Assembly (NCBI GenBank): GCA_027452145.1
Contig: DAIDHB010000453.1
Location: forward strand, 1 to 59,133
From: Planctomycetales bacterium
GTDB taxonomy: Bacteria; Planctomycetota; Planctomycetia; Isosphaerales; Isosphaeraceae
Direction: 5' to 3'
Length of the DNA stretch: 59,133 nt
This document shows, in pieces, positions 33,395 through 41,709 of the stretch. Below the pieces are notes generated by a model, which saw nothing but the letters and a program-made list of their open reading frames with translations, ran no database searches and was not told the origin of the DNA. A program made the position numbers and the translations under genes. Every line of letters starts with the position of its first letter. Within the stretch, counting starts at the first letter, position 1.

Positions 33395-34762
33395 ATGGCC
33401 GGACTGGGTGGGTCGGAGCCGCGGATCATCGGGCCGTTGCCGGGGCCGCGGAGCGCCGCGTGGCTGGTGCGCGACGATCGCGTGATGTCGCCGTCGTACA
33501 CGAGGGCCTATCCGCTGGTCGTCCGCCGGGCCCGCGGCGCGATGATCGAGGACATGGACGGCAACCGGTTCCTCGACTACACCGCCGGCATCGCCGTGAC
33601 CAATGCCGGGCACTCGCACCCGAAGGTCGTCGCCGCGATCCGCAAGCAGGCCGGCCGCCTGATCCACATGTCGGGCACCGATTTTTACTACACGCCGCAG
33701 GTCCGCCTCGCCGAGCGATTGGCGGCCATGGCGCCCGGGCCCGAGCCCAAGCGGGTGTTCTTCACCAACAGCGGCGCCGAGGCCATCGAGGCGGCGCTCA
33801 TGCTCGCCCGGCGGCACACGGGGCGCAACCGGGCGCTCGCATTCATGAACGCGTTCCACGGCCGGACCTATGGCGCGATGTCGCTCTCGGGCTCGAAGCC
33901 CCTCCAGCGCCGCGGGTTCGCGCCGCTGGTGCCCGAGATCCACCACGCCCGCTACGGCGACCTGGAGAGCGTCCACGCGATCCTGCGGACCATCTGCCCG
34001 CCCGAGGAACTCGCCGCGATCTTCGTCGAACCGATCCAGGGCGAGGGGGGATACGTCGTCCCGCCCGCTGAGTTCCTGCCGGGGCTGAGGAAGCTCTGCG
34101 ACGAGCACCGCGTGCTCCTGGTCTTCGACGAGGTGCAGAGCGGCATCGGCCGCACGGGCAAGATGTTCGCCTCGGAGCACTGGGGCGTCGCCGGGGACAT
34201 CGTCTGCCTGGCCAAGGGGATCGCCAACGGCCTGCCGCTGGGCGCGATCATCGCGCGGGCCTCGGTGATGGACTGGCCCAGCGGCAGCCACGCGTCGACG
34301 TTCGGCGGCAACCCGGTCGCCTGCGCCGCGGCGCTGGCGACCCTGCGCCTGGTCACGCGGAAATATCGCTCCAACGCCGTCCGACGCGGGCGAGAGCTGA
34401 CCGAGGGCCTCGAGGCGATGGCCCATCGGTTCCCCTTCATCCGCGAGGTCCGCGGCAAGGGGCTGATGATCGGCGTCGAGATCCAGGGGCCCGACGGCGG
34501 CCCGAACCCTCGCCTGCGCGACTGGATCATCGAGCTGGCGTTCCATCGCGGGCTGCTGCTGCTCCCGTGCGGGCCGAGCACGATCCGGATCTGCCCGCCG
34601 CTCTGCCTGAACGGCCGGCAGGTCGAGATCGGCCTCACGCTGATCGACGCCGCGATGACGGCCGCCGTCGACGAGACCAACCGGATGAAGGAAGAGCTGA
34701 TGGAGAGCGAAGAGAGACGCAGGGAGGCCGAGCGCGAGCTGGAGAAGACGGGCGCCGAGTGA
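33395..34762 (+). CDS. class III PLP-dependent aminotransferase (acetylornithine/4-aminobutyrate type)
   Basis: 455 residues from the ATG at 33395 (GGAGGGAGGA upstream). Family blocks: MIEDMDGNRFLDYTAGIAVT, FFTNSGAEAIEAALMLARRH, AFMNAFHGRTYGAMSLSGSK, VFVEPIQGEGGYVVPP, LVFDEVQSGIGRTGKMF (Asp that binds the PLP pyridine), and the Schiff-base Lys K274 in CLAKGIANGLPLGA. It transfers an omega-amino group to 2-oxoglutarate; the exact substrate is not readable. A short charged coiled tail closes the protein. It is the first gene of the plus-strand catabolic cluster, with 54 bp to the next. Confidence 0.92.
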   Translation: MAGLGGSEPRIIGPLPGPRSAAWLVRDDRVMSPSYTRAYPLVVRRARGAMIEDMDGNRFLDYTAGIAVTNAGHSHPKVVAAIRKQAGRLIHMSGTDFYYTPQVRLAERLAAMAPGPEPKRVFFTNSGAEAIEAALMLARRHTGRNRALAFMNAFHGRTYGAMSLSGSKPLQRRGFAPLVPEIHHARYGDLESVHAILRTICPPEELAAIFVEPIQGEGGYVVPPAEFLPGLRKLCDEHRVLLVFDEVQSGIGRTGKMFASEHWGVAGDIVCLAKGIANGLPLGAIIARASVMDWPSGSHASTFGGNPVACAAALATLRLVTRKYRSNAVRRGRELTEGLEAMAHRFPFIREVRGKGLMIGVEIQGPDGGPNPRLRDWIIELAFHRGLLLLPCGPSTIRICPPLCLNGRQVEIGLTLIDAAMTAAVDETNRMKEELMESEERRREAERELEKTGAE

Positions 34763-34816
34763 CCACGAGCCCGATCCAGCGAGGCGAGTCGAGGCGAGTC
34801 GAAAGCGAGGAATCCG

Positions 34817-36250
34817 ATGGCAGTCGTGATGGAGGCCGGCGCTCCTCCCTCGTTCGAGTGGCGGCGCTGGCCGGAGACCGAGGCGTTCGTGGACCGGCTG
34901 ATCGCGTCGGCGCTCGAGGGCAACGCGTTTGCCCGCGGGCTGGCCGAGCGGATGCCGGGCGAGACCGGCACGCGGTTCCCGGTGTGGGTCGATCACCTGG
35001 TCATCGCGGGTGGCCGGGGGCTGGGCGTCCGGCTCGAGGGGCTCGGCTACCGCCGTCAGCCGATCACCTATGCGGTGGGCGCGCCAGTGTTCGCCCACGA
35101 CGGCGGGATGTTCCCGAGGATCGCCGTGCTGCCCGCCGGGCCGGGGTCGAACGGCCCGACCGGCGACCTGCCGACGGTGCGCGAGGTCGCGATCAAGGTC
35201 GACTCGGCCGCCGCGTTCTCGCGTGCCCACGACCTGGGGCTGGACATCCAGGGCTACCCGATGGGGCCCTATCGCGTCGGCAGGATTCAGGGCGAGCGCA
35301 CCACGCTGGCGGTCGTCGAGCGGCGGGCGTACCTGGGCTTCGAGCCGTTCCCGGGTGACATGTCGCGCGAGGGGCGGATGAAGCCGCAGGCCGCGCGCGA
35401 TGCCCTGGCCGCGCTCGATCTGTGGCGGGCGCGTCGCCGCCGGTTCGACGACGACGCCGAGGGGTTCGACGCCACCGAGGCGACGCTCGAGCGGGTCATC
35501 GAGCTGGCCGGCTCGACCGACCTGGCGTGCCACCTGGTCTTCGAGGCCGAGCGCGAGTACTGGCAATCGCGGAACAACGCCGCGCGGGTGCAGAAGGCCC
35601 GGCAGGACCGGCTGGGCCTGGGCTGGGCGAACCACGACCATCACACATTCCGCTGCTCGCGGCGGTTCTTCCCGCGGGTCATGGCGATGTTCACCCGGCT
35701 GGGATTCCAGCTTCGCGAGCGGTTCCACGCCGGGGCGCACGCCGGCTGGGGCGCGCAGGTGCTCGAGCACCCGGTCACAGGGATCGTCATCTTCGCCGAC
35801 CTCGATCTCGCCACCGAGGAGGCCAGCGAGGACTTCGCCCACGAGGCCCTGCCCGAGCTGCCCCGGCCGGGGACGGTCGGCCTGTGGGTCGCGCTCCACG
35901 GCGAATCGATCCTCGAGGCCGGGATGCACCACCTCGAGGCCCAGTTCGACTTCGAATATCTGCGCGACGGACTCAAGGCCGAGGCCGGCATCGAGACCAT
36001 GCCGCCGTTCTCGGACTTCCCGTTCCTGCGGCAGGCGTTCACTGCCGGCGAGCGCTGGGCCGTGGATCCTCGCCGCGCCGACCGGGCGCTCGCGGCGGGC
36101 TGGATCGACGAGGCCCAGCACGCGAAATTCCTCCGCGAGGGGACGATCGGTAGCCACCTCGAGAACCTCGAGCGGCGCGAGGGCTACAAGGGATTCAACC
36201 AGCAGGCGGTCAGCGCGATCATCGCGGCGACCGACCCGCGGCTGCATTGA
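34817..36250 (+). CDS. uncharacterised two-module VOC-like protein
   Basis: 477 residues, GAGGAA upstream. No signal peptide. Two stretches look like vicinal-oxygen-chelate modules: about 50-180 (VWVDHLVIAGGRGLGVRLEG, VREVAIKVDSAAAF, AVVERRAYLGFEPF) and about 265-385 (NHDHHTFRCSRRFFPRVMAM, GIVIFADLDL). The His-rich start of the second (HDHH) and acidic residues in FADLDLATEE could bind a metal. The overall plan recalls DUF1338-type 2-oxoadipate dioxygenases/decarboxylases, but I cannot confirm that. Its place between an aminotransferase and an acyl-CoA carboxylase suggests a 2-oxo acid or acyl substrate. Confidence 0.6.
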   Translation: MAVVMEAGAPPSFEWRRWPETEAFVDRLIASALEGNAFARGLAERMPGETGTRFPVWVDHLVIAGGRGLGVRLEGLGYRRQPITYAVGAPVFAHDGGMFPRIAVLPAGPGSNGPTGDLPTVREVAIKVDSAAAFSRAHDLGLDIQGYPMGPYRVGRIQGERTTLAVVERRAYLGFEPFPGDMSREGRMKPQAARDALAALDLWRARRRRFDDDAEGFDATEATLERVIELAGSTDLACHLVFEAEREYWQSRNNAARVQKARQDRLGLGWANHDHHTFRCSRRFFPRVMAMFTRLGFQLRERFHAGAHAGWGAQVLEHPVTGIVIFADLDLATEEASEDFAHEALPELPRPGTVGLWVALHGESILEAGMHHLEAQFDFEYLRDGLKAEAGIETMPPFSDFPFLRQAFTAGERWAVDPRRADRALAAGWIDEAQHAKFLREGTIGSHLENLERREGYKGFNQQAVSAIIAATDPRLH

Positions 36251-36252
36251 CG

Positions 36253-36312
36253 CCCGAACAAGATGGGGACAGGCTCCGAGTCTTCGAGGTGCCTGTCCCC
36301 ATCTTGTTCGGG
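36253..36312. repeat. perfect 22-bp inverted repeat inside the catabolic cluster
   Basis: The arm at 36253-36274 (CCCGAACAAGATGGGGACAG plus GC) is exactly reverse-complemented at 36291-36312, with a 16-nt loop. It fills the gap between two same-strand genes and ends 29 bp before the GTG of the next. It could end or stabilise the transcript, or be a small mobile repeat. Confidence 0.75.
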
Positions 36313-36340
36313 TCCGCGACCTTGCCAGCAAGGAGCTCAC

Positions 36341-37993
36341 GTGCCACCCGACGACACGCGAACGCAGGCCGCGCGACGGGCCGAGGTCGATCTTCGCACG
36401 CTCACCGCCGAGCTGATGGCCGAGGAAGAGCGCCTGCGCCAGGGCGGCGGCGCCGAGGCGATCGCCCGGCAGCATGCCCGCGGCCGCAAGACGGCGCGCG
36501 AGCGAATTGCCGGCCTGCTTGATCCGGGCGCACCGTCGCTCGAACTCGGCCTGTGGGCCGCATTCGGCATGTACGACGACTGGGGCGGCGCGCCGGGCGC
36601 GGGGGTCGTCACGACGATCGGCGAGGTCCACGGCCGCCGGGTGATGGTGGTCGCCAATGACGCCACCGTCAAGGCGGGCGCCGCATTCCCGATGACAATC
36701 AAGAAGATCCTCCGCGCCCAGGAGATCGCCGGCTTGAACCGGCTGCCCCTGGTCTACCTGGTCGACTCGTCGGGCGTGTTTTTGCCGATGCAGGACGAGG
36801 TGTTCCCGGACGTCGACGACTTCGGCCGGATCTTCCGCAACAACGCGGTGCTCTCGGCGAAGGGGATCCCGCAGCTCGCGGCGATCATGGGGAACTGCGT
36901 CGCGGGCGGCGCCTATTTGCCCGTGCTGTGCGACACCGTGCTGATGACCGAGGGCTCCGGCCTGTACCTCGCCGGCCCGGCGCTGGTGAAGGCGGCGATC
37001 GGCCAGGAGATCTCGCACGAGGACCTGGGCGGCGCCAAGGTCCACGCGGCGATCAGCGGGACGGTCGACTACCGCGAGCCGGATGACGACGCCTGCCTGG
37101 CGCGATTGCGGCGACTGGTCGCGCTGTTGCCGCCGGACCCAGGCGTATCGCCCCTGCCAGGACCGGGGAACGTCGAGCCGCCCGCGCGGCCCGGCGAGGA
37201 TCTGTACTCGATCGTGCACTCCGATCCCTCGTCGCAGTACGACGTCCGCGACCTCCTGGCCGCGCTGCTCGACGGCGGCCGGATCGACGAGTATCGGCCC
37301 GAGTTCGGCCGGACGCTCGTCTGCGGGTTCGCCCGGATGGGCGGGATCGCGCTGGGGGTCGTGGCGACGCAGCGACTGCGGTTCAAGCCCGAGGGGGGCG
37401 GTCCGTTCCAGTTCGGCGGCGTGATCTACGGCGACAGCGCCGACAAGGCCGCTCGGTTCGTGATGGAGTGCAATCAGGCCCGGCTGCCGATCCTGTTCAT
37501 CCAGGACGTCAACGGCTTCGACGTCGGACGCGACGCCGAGCGCAGCGGGATCATCCGCCGCGGCGCGAAGCTCGTCAACGCGGTGAGCAACAGCACGGTG
37601 CCGAAGCTCACGCTGATCGTCGGCCACTCGTTCGGCGCCGGGCATTATGCCCTGTGCGGCCGGGCGTTCGACCCGCGGTTCCTGTTCGCCTGGCCGGCCG
37701 CGCGCTATGCGGTGATGGGCGCGAGCCAGGCCGCGCGGACGATGCTCGATGTGAACGTCGCCGCCCTGAAGCGCCAGGGCAAGCAGGTCGACGACGCCGA
37801 GATGGCCGCGATGGCCGCCGAACTGCGCGACCGATACGACCGCGAGACCGACATCCGCCACGCCGCGGCCCGCCTGTGGGTCGACGCCATCATCGACCCG
37901 GCCCGGACCCGCGAGGTGCTGGTCCAGGCGCTCGACGTCGCCGTGCGATGCCGCGAGGTTTCGCCGCTGGAGGTCGGGGTGTTTCAGGTATGA
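36341..37993 (+). CDS. acyl-CoA carboxylase, carboxyltransferase (beta) subunit
   Basis: 550 residues from the GTG at 36341, chosen for AAGGAG at 36330-36335. Blocks: ARGRKTARERIAGLLDPGA, GEVHGRRVMVVANDATVKAG, GNCVAGGAYLPVLCDTVLMT, GPALVKAAIGQEISHEDLGG and the second half FIQDVNGFDVGRDAERSGII, GHSFGAGHYALCGRAFDPRF. The closest named type by pattern is methylcrotonyl/geranyl-CoA carboxylase beta. The partner alpha subunit with biotin carboxylase and biotin carrier domains is not in this window. Confidence 0.88.
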   Translation: MPPDDTRTQAARRAEVDLRTLTAELMAEEERLRQGGGAEAIARQHARGRKTARERIAGLLDPGAPSLELGLWAAFGMYDDWGGAPGAGVVTTIGEVHGRRVMVVANDATVKAGAAFPMTIKKILRAQEIAGLNRLPLVYLVDSSGVFLPMQDEVFPDVDDFGRIFRNNAVLSAKGIPQLAAIMGNCVAGGAYLPVLCDTVLMTEGSGLYLAGPALVKAAIGQEISHEDLGGAKVHAAISGTVDYREPDDDACLARLRRLVALLPPDPGVSPLPGPGNVEPPARPGEDLYSIVHSDPSSQYDVRDLLAALLDGGRIDEYRPEFGRTLVCGFARMGGIALGVVATQRLRFKPEGGGPFQFGGVIYGDSADKAARFVMECNQARLPILFIQDVNGFDVGRDAERSGIIRRGAKLVNAVSNSTVPKLTLIVGHSFGAGHYALCGRAFDPRFLFAWPAARYAVMGASQAARTMLDVNVAALKRQGKQVDDAEMAAMAAELRDRYDRETDIRHAAARLWVDAIIDPARTREVLVQALDVAVRCREVSPLEVGVFQV

Positions 37994-38018
37994 GGGTCTG
38001 CTCCGGAAGAGATCTGAT

Positions 38019-38099
38019 CGGGAGGGCGAGCCTCCCGGCGAGCCGGCATACGGAGGAGGCCTCGCATCACCCGGCTCGGCAGGAGCCTCGCCCTCCCCG
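38019..38099. repeat. inverted-repeat element, GGGAGGGCGAG family
   Basis: The arm at 38019-38046 (GGGAGGGCGAGCCTCCCGGC...) is largely complementary to the arm at 38071-38099 (...GGCAGGAGCCTCGCCCTCCC). Part of the same sequence, GCTCGGCAGGAGCCTCGCCC, recurs at 55136-55155. It is a dispersed palindromic repeat. The rest of the 314-bp gap shows no gene. Confidence 0.65.
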
Positions 38100-38307
38100 T
38101 CCTTCTGAGCGATCGCCGGGCTATCGATGCCCATGACCTCCTGCGGGTCCCGAGCGAGACCCGCGCTTGGAACGGCGGGCCTGGGTCGGTATCCTGGGGC
38201 CGTGTCGCGGACCTCGTCCGGGATGATCCTCGTGCCATCGCGGCGAGGGGGCGTCCGGCGCGATCCGTCGACGAATGAACCGCCTCTACCTCTCGAGGAC
38301 CAAGAAC

Positions 38308-38802
38308 ATGGCCAGGCCACGCGTGTATTTCGATGTCACGATCGACGGCAAGCCCGCCGGTCGGATCACCATGGACCTCTTCGACGACGTGGTCCCCGAG
38401 ACCGCCGAGAACTTCCGCGCGCTGTGCACCCACGAGAAGGGGTTCGGCTACAAGGGCTGCACGTTCCACCGGGTGATCCCCCAGTTCATGCTCCAGGGGG
38501 GCGACTTCACGAATCACAACGGGACGGGCGGCAAGTCCATTTATGGGAACAAGTTCAAGGACGAGAACTTCAAGCTCAAGCACGACCGGCCGGGCCTGCT
38601 GTCGATGGCGAACGCCGGGCCGAACACGAACGGCTCGCAGTTCTTCATCACGACGGTGGTCACGCCGTGGCTCGACGGCAAGCACGTCGTCTTCGGCGAG
38701 GTGACCGAGGGCATGGACGTCGTGAAGACGATCGAGGGCCAGGGCACGCAGAGCGGCACGCCCCGCGCGAAGGTCGTGATCGAGGATTGCGGGCAGCTCT
38801 GA
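38308..38802 (+). CDS. cyclophilin-type peptidyl-prolyl isomerase
   Basis: 164 residues from the ATG at 38308 (GAGGA upstream). Highly typical: MARPRVYFDVTIDGKPAGRI, VPETAENFRALCTHEKGFGY, KGCTFHRVIPQFMLQGGDFT (with FHR and QGGD active-site residues), GLLSMANAGPNTNGSQFFIT, WLDGKHVVFGEVTEGMDVV. It catalyses proline cis-trans isomerisation, here in the cytoplasm (no signal peptide). The family is close to eukaryotic cyclophilin A in pattern. It interrupts the catabolic cluster and may be independently transcribed. Confidence 0.95.
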   Translation: MARPRVYFDVTIDGKPAGRITMDLFDDVVPETAENFRALCTHEKGFGYKGCTFHRVIPQFMLQGGDFTNHNGTGGKSIYGNKFKDENFKLKHDRPGLLSMANAGPNTNGSQFFITTVVTPWLDGKHVVFGEVTEGMDVVKTIEGQGTQSGTPRAKVVIEDCGQL

Positions 38803-38982
38803 GCCACACCGGTCGAGGGCCGGCCCGGGCGCTCCGGGCCGCGCCCGCCGATCGACCCGGCCCGCGGCGGCGTGACGCGGTTCGGCCGACGGCCGCGGGT
38901 GCCCCGGCCTTTGCGGCCGTCCCGATTCTGGGATATCATGCGGCCTGGTGCTCTCCATCCGGGTCCTCGGGGATCGGCGGCG

Positions 38983-40434
38983 ATGCGAGCGGGAGCGGGA
39001 TCGCAAACGGGCGATGGCGATCGGGCCGGCGAGCCCCTGCGTGTCGGCAACGGCGCGGGCTTCTGGGGGGATAACCTCGACGCGCCCTATCTCCTCGCGC
39101 GCGACGGCCGGCTCGACGTGCTGACGCTCGAGTACCTCGCCGAGCTGACCATGGCGATCCTCAGCCACATGAGGAGCAAGGACCCGAACGCCGGATATGT
39201 GACCGACTTCCCCGAGCTGGTCGAGCGCCTGGTGCCAACCCTGCGCGAGCAGCCGGGGCTGGCGATCGTCACCAACGCCGGCGGGCTGAATCCTGGTGCG
39301 TGCGCGTCGCGGTGCGCCCGGAGCCTCGCGGCCGATGGTGCTCTCCCCCGCGCGCTGATCGGGGTCGTCGGCGGGGATGACGTGCTGGACCTGGTCCCGC
39401 GCTGGATCGAGCAGGGCGTCGACCTGGGCCACCTCGAAACGGGTGAACCGATCGCGGGTGTCGCCGGTCGATTGGTGGCGGCCAACGTGTACCTGGGGGC
39501 GCACTCGATCGCGGTCGGCCTGCGCCAGGGTGCGCGGATCGTTGTCACCGGCCGGGTGGCGGACGCCTCGCTGACGCTCGGGCCGGCGGTGGCGCGCTTC
39601 GGCTGGTCGTGGGACGACTGGTCGCGGCTGGCCGGGGCCTCGACGGCCGGCCACCTGATCGAGTGCGGCGCCCAGGCGACCGGCGGGCTCTGGTCGGGCT
39701 GGGCCGAGCTGCCGGACCTCGCCGGGATCGGCTACCCGATCGCCGAGATCGGCGGGGACGGCTCGTTCGCGATCACCAAGCCGCCGGGCACGGGCGGACG
39801 GGTGAGCGTGGCGACGGTCACCGAGCAATTGCTCTACGAGATCGACGACCCCGCGCGGTACCGGACGCCCGACGTCGACGTGGACTTCACCGGGATCACC
39901 ATGGCCGAGCAGGGGCCCGACCGCGTTGCCGTGGCGGGCGCCTCGGGCGGTCCGCCGTCGGACCGGCTCAAGCTGGTGGGCGTGTATCGCGACGGCTGGA
40001 CGGCCTCGGGAATGCTGGCCGTGGTGGGTCGCGACGCCGAGGCCAAGGCGCGGGCGGCGGGCGAGGTCATCCTCGAGCGGGTGCGGCGCGCCGGATATGG
40101 TCTGGCCGACAGCCTGGTCGAGTGCCTGGGTGCCGGCGACGTGGCGTGCGGCGTGGTGCGGCCGGCGTCGCCGCCGTGCGAGGTCGTGCTGCGCGTCACT
40201 GTGCGCGACACTGAGCGCGCCGCCGTCGAGCGGTTCTGCCGGGAGCTGGCGCCCCTGGTCACGGCGGGCCCGCCCGGGATCGCGGGCTACGCGGCGGGGC
40301 GTCCGACGCCGAGGCCGGCGTTCGGCTACTGGCCGGCGCTCGTGCCCCGCGAGCTGGTCGAGCCGCGGGTGCAGCTCGACATCCGCACCGCGGCCGAGTG
40401 GTCCGGGGCCGGTGCGGGTGCCCGGCCGTACTGA
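38983..40434 (+). CDS. AtuA-like protein (DUF1446), main domain
   Basis: About 483 residues if started at 38983; an ATG at 38938 is possible and no strong ribosome site decides. Patterns: RVGNGAGFWGDNLDAPYLL, LDVLTLEYLAELTMAILSHM, IVTNAGGLNPGACASRC, YLGAHSIAVGLRQGARIVVT, GRVADASLTLGPAVARFGW, HLIECGAQATGGLWSGW. This is the acyclic terpene utilisation AtuA family, needed for citronellol/geraniol breakdown in Pseudomonas but with no settled reaction. The usual C-terminal small domain is encoded separately by the next gene. Confidence 0.85.
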   Translation: MRAGAGSQTGDGDRAGEPLRVGNGAGFWGDNLDAPYLLARDGRLDVLTLEYLAELTMAILSHMRSKDPNAGYVTDFPELVERLVPTLREQPGLAIVTNAGGLNPGACASRCARSLAADGALPRALIGVVGGDDVLDLVPRWIEQGVDLGHLETGEPIAGVAGRLVAANVYLGAHSIAVGLRQGARIVVTGRVADASLTLGPAVARFGWSWDDWSRLAGASTAGHLIECGAQATGGLWSGWAELPDLAGIGYPIAEIGGDGSFAITKPPGTGGRVSVATVTEQLLYEIDDPARYRTPDVDVDFTGITMAEQGPDRVAVAGASGGPPSDRLKLVGVYRDGWTASGMLAVVGRDAEAKARAAGEVILERVRRAGYGLADSLVECLGAGDVACGVVRPASPPCEVVLRVTVRDTERAAVERFCRELAPLVTAGPPGIAGYAAGRPTPRPAFGYWPALVPRELVEPRVQLDIRTAAEWSGAGAGARPY

Positions 40435-40482
40435 TGCCGAAATGCCACATCTCCTTGATCTCGTCACGGGTGAAGGCCGACA

Positions 40483-40833
40483 ATGGATGATCCATCGCGA
40501 CCGGTGAGGCTCGGCGACGTGGCGCACGCCCGCAGCGGCGACAAGGGCGACCGTTCCAACATCGGTGTGGTCGCCCGCGACGCCGCGACGTACGAATGGC
40601 TGCGGTCCCGGCTGACCGAGTCGGCCGTCGCGGCATTTTTTCACCCGCTGGGCATCGGGGCGGTCCGCCGGTACGAGCTGCCCAGGCTCCTCGCGTTCAA
40701 CTTCGTGATCGACCATGCCCTCGCCGGCGGGGCCAGCCGCTCGCTGCGGCTGGACACCCAGGGCAAGGCGCTGGGCACCATCTTGCTGGAGATGACGCTC
40801 GACCCGCCCGGGCCGTCGCCGGCTGTCGAATAA
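40483..40833 (+). CDS. AtuA C-terminal-type ferredoxin-fold protein
   Basis: 116 residues: VRLGDVAHARSGDKGDRSNI, GVVARDAATYEWLRSRLTES, FHPLGIGAVRRYELPRLLAF, NFVIDHALAGGASRSLRLD, GKALGTILLEMTL. In many genomes this domain forms the end of AtuA; here it is a free protein 48 bp after the DUF1446 gene, so the two should form one complex (inference). The enoyl-CoA hydratase follows 12 bp later, implying an operon. Confidence 0.85.
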   Translation: MDDPSRPVRLGDVAHARSGDKGDRSNIGVVARDAATYEWLRSRLTESAVAAFFHPLGIGAVRRYELPRLLAFNFVIDHALAGGASRSLRLDTQGKALGTILLEMTLDPPGPSPAVE

Positions 40834-40845
40834 AGGACCCTCGCC

Positions 40846-41646
40846 ATGAGCAGCACAGCACGCCTTCTCCTCCGCGAGGATCGCGGGCCCGTCGCCATCC
40901 TCACGATGAACCGGCCCGATCGGCGGAACGCCCTGTCTCGCTCGCTCTTGACCCAGCTCCGCGACACGCTCGACCAGGTCGGCGTGGATGCGGCGATCCG
41001 CGCCGTGGTCGTCACCGGGGCGGGCGGCACGTTCTGCTCGGGCATGGACCTGAAGGAGGCAGCCGAGCAGTCGGCGACCACCGACGGCGAGCACGCGATG
41101 GTTGCGATCCTGAAGGAATTCGCCGATTTGCTGCATTGCCTGCACACGCTGGCCCGGCCGACGATCGCGGCGGTCAACGGCGACGCGCTCGCCGGCGGTG
41201 CCGGCCTGATGGCGGCGTGCGACCTGGCGGTCGCCGCCGAATCGGCGAGGGTCGGCTATCCCGAGGTCCGCCGCGGGCTCGTGGCGGCGATCGTGATGAA
41301 CGACCTGATCCGCCAGGTGGGCGACCGGCGCGCCCGGCAGCTCCTGCTCACCGGCGAGCCGATCTCCAGCCGCACGGCGCTCGAATGGGGGCTGGTCAAC
41401 CAGGTCGCGCCGGGCGATCAGTGCCTCGATGAGGCGATCGACCTGGCCTGTCGGCTGGTCGAGTGCGGCCCGTCGGCGATCGCGAACACGAAGCGGCTGA
41501 TCGACGAGACCGAGGGCCGGCCCGCCAACCTCCGCGGCGCGGCGGCCGTCAGCGCGGTCATCCGCTCGAGTGAAGAGGCGCAGGAAGGCATCGCCGCGTT
41601 CGTCGAGAAGCGCCCGCCGCGCTGGGCCGTGCCGCCGATGCGCTGA
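40846..41646 (+). CDS. enoyl-CoA hydratase/isomerase family protein
   Basis: 266 residues. The crotonase fold shows RGPVAILTMNRPDRRNALSR, GAGGTFCSGMDLKEAAEQ (first oxyanion strand), ARPTIAAVNGDALAGGAGLM (second oxyanion strand), ACDLAVAAESARVGYPEVRR and ISSRTALEWGLVNQVAPG. It acts on 2-enoyl-CoA thioesters. Its place beside carboxylase and AtuA genes resembles the step after carboxylation in leucine or terpene pathways (methylglutaconyl- or isohexenylglutaconyl-CoA hydratase); this is inferred from context only. Confidence 0.9.
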   Translation: MSSTARLLLREDRGPVAILTMNRPDRRNALSRSLLTQLRDTLDQVGVDAAIRAVVVTGAGGTFCSGMDLKEAAEQSATTDGEHAMVAILKEFADLLHCLHTLARPTIAAVNGDALAGGAGLMAACDLAVAAESARVGYPEVRRGLVAAIVMNDLIRQVGDRRARQLLLTGEPISSRTALEWGLVNQVAPGDQCLDEAIDLACRLVECGPSAIANTKRLIDETEGRPANLRGAAAVSAVIRSSEEAQEGIAAFVEKRPPRWAVPPMR

Positions 41647-41709
41647 GGGGCCGGGTCGTTCGTTTGGAGATGGTCCGATCCGCATGCTGCGAGCGAAGGA
41701 GTGTCCACG

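Noticed and set aside
32969..38320. A minus-strand open frame of 1783 codons spanning higB and the catabolic genes
   Set aside because: It runs antisense to a chain of well-recognised genes, has no family pattern, and its openness follows from the high GC3 of the genes on the other strand.
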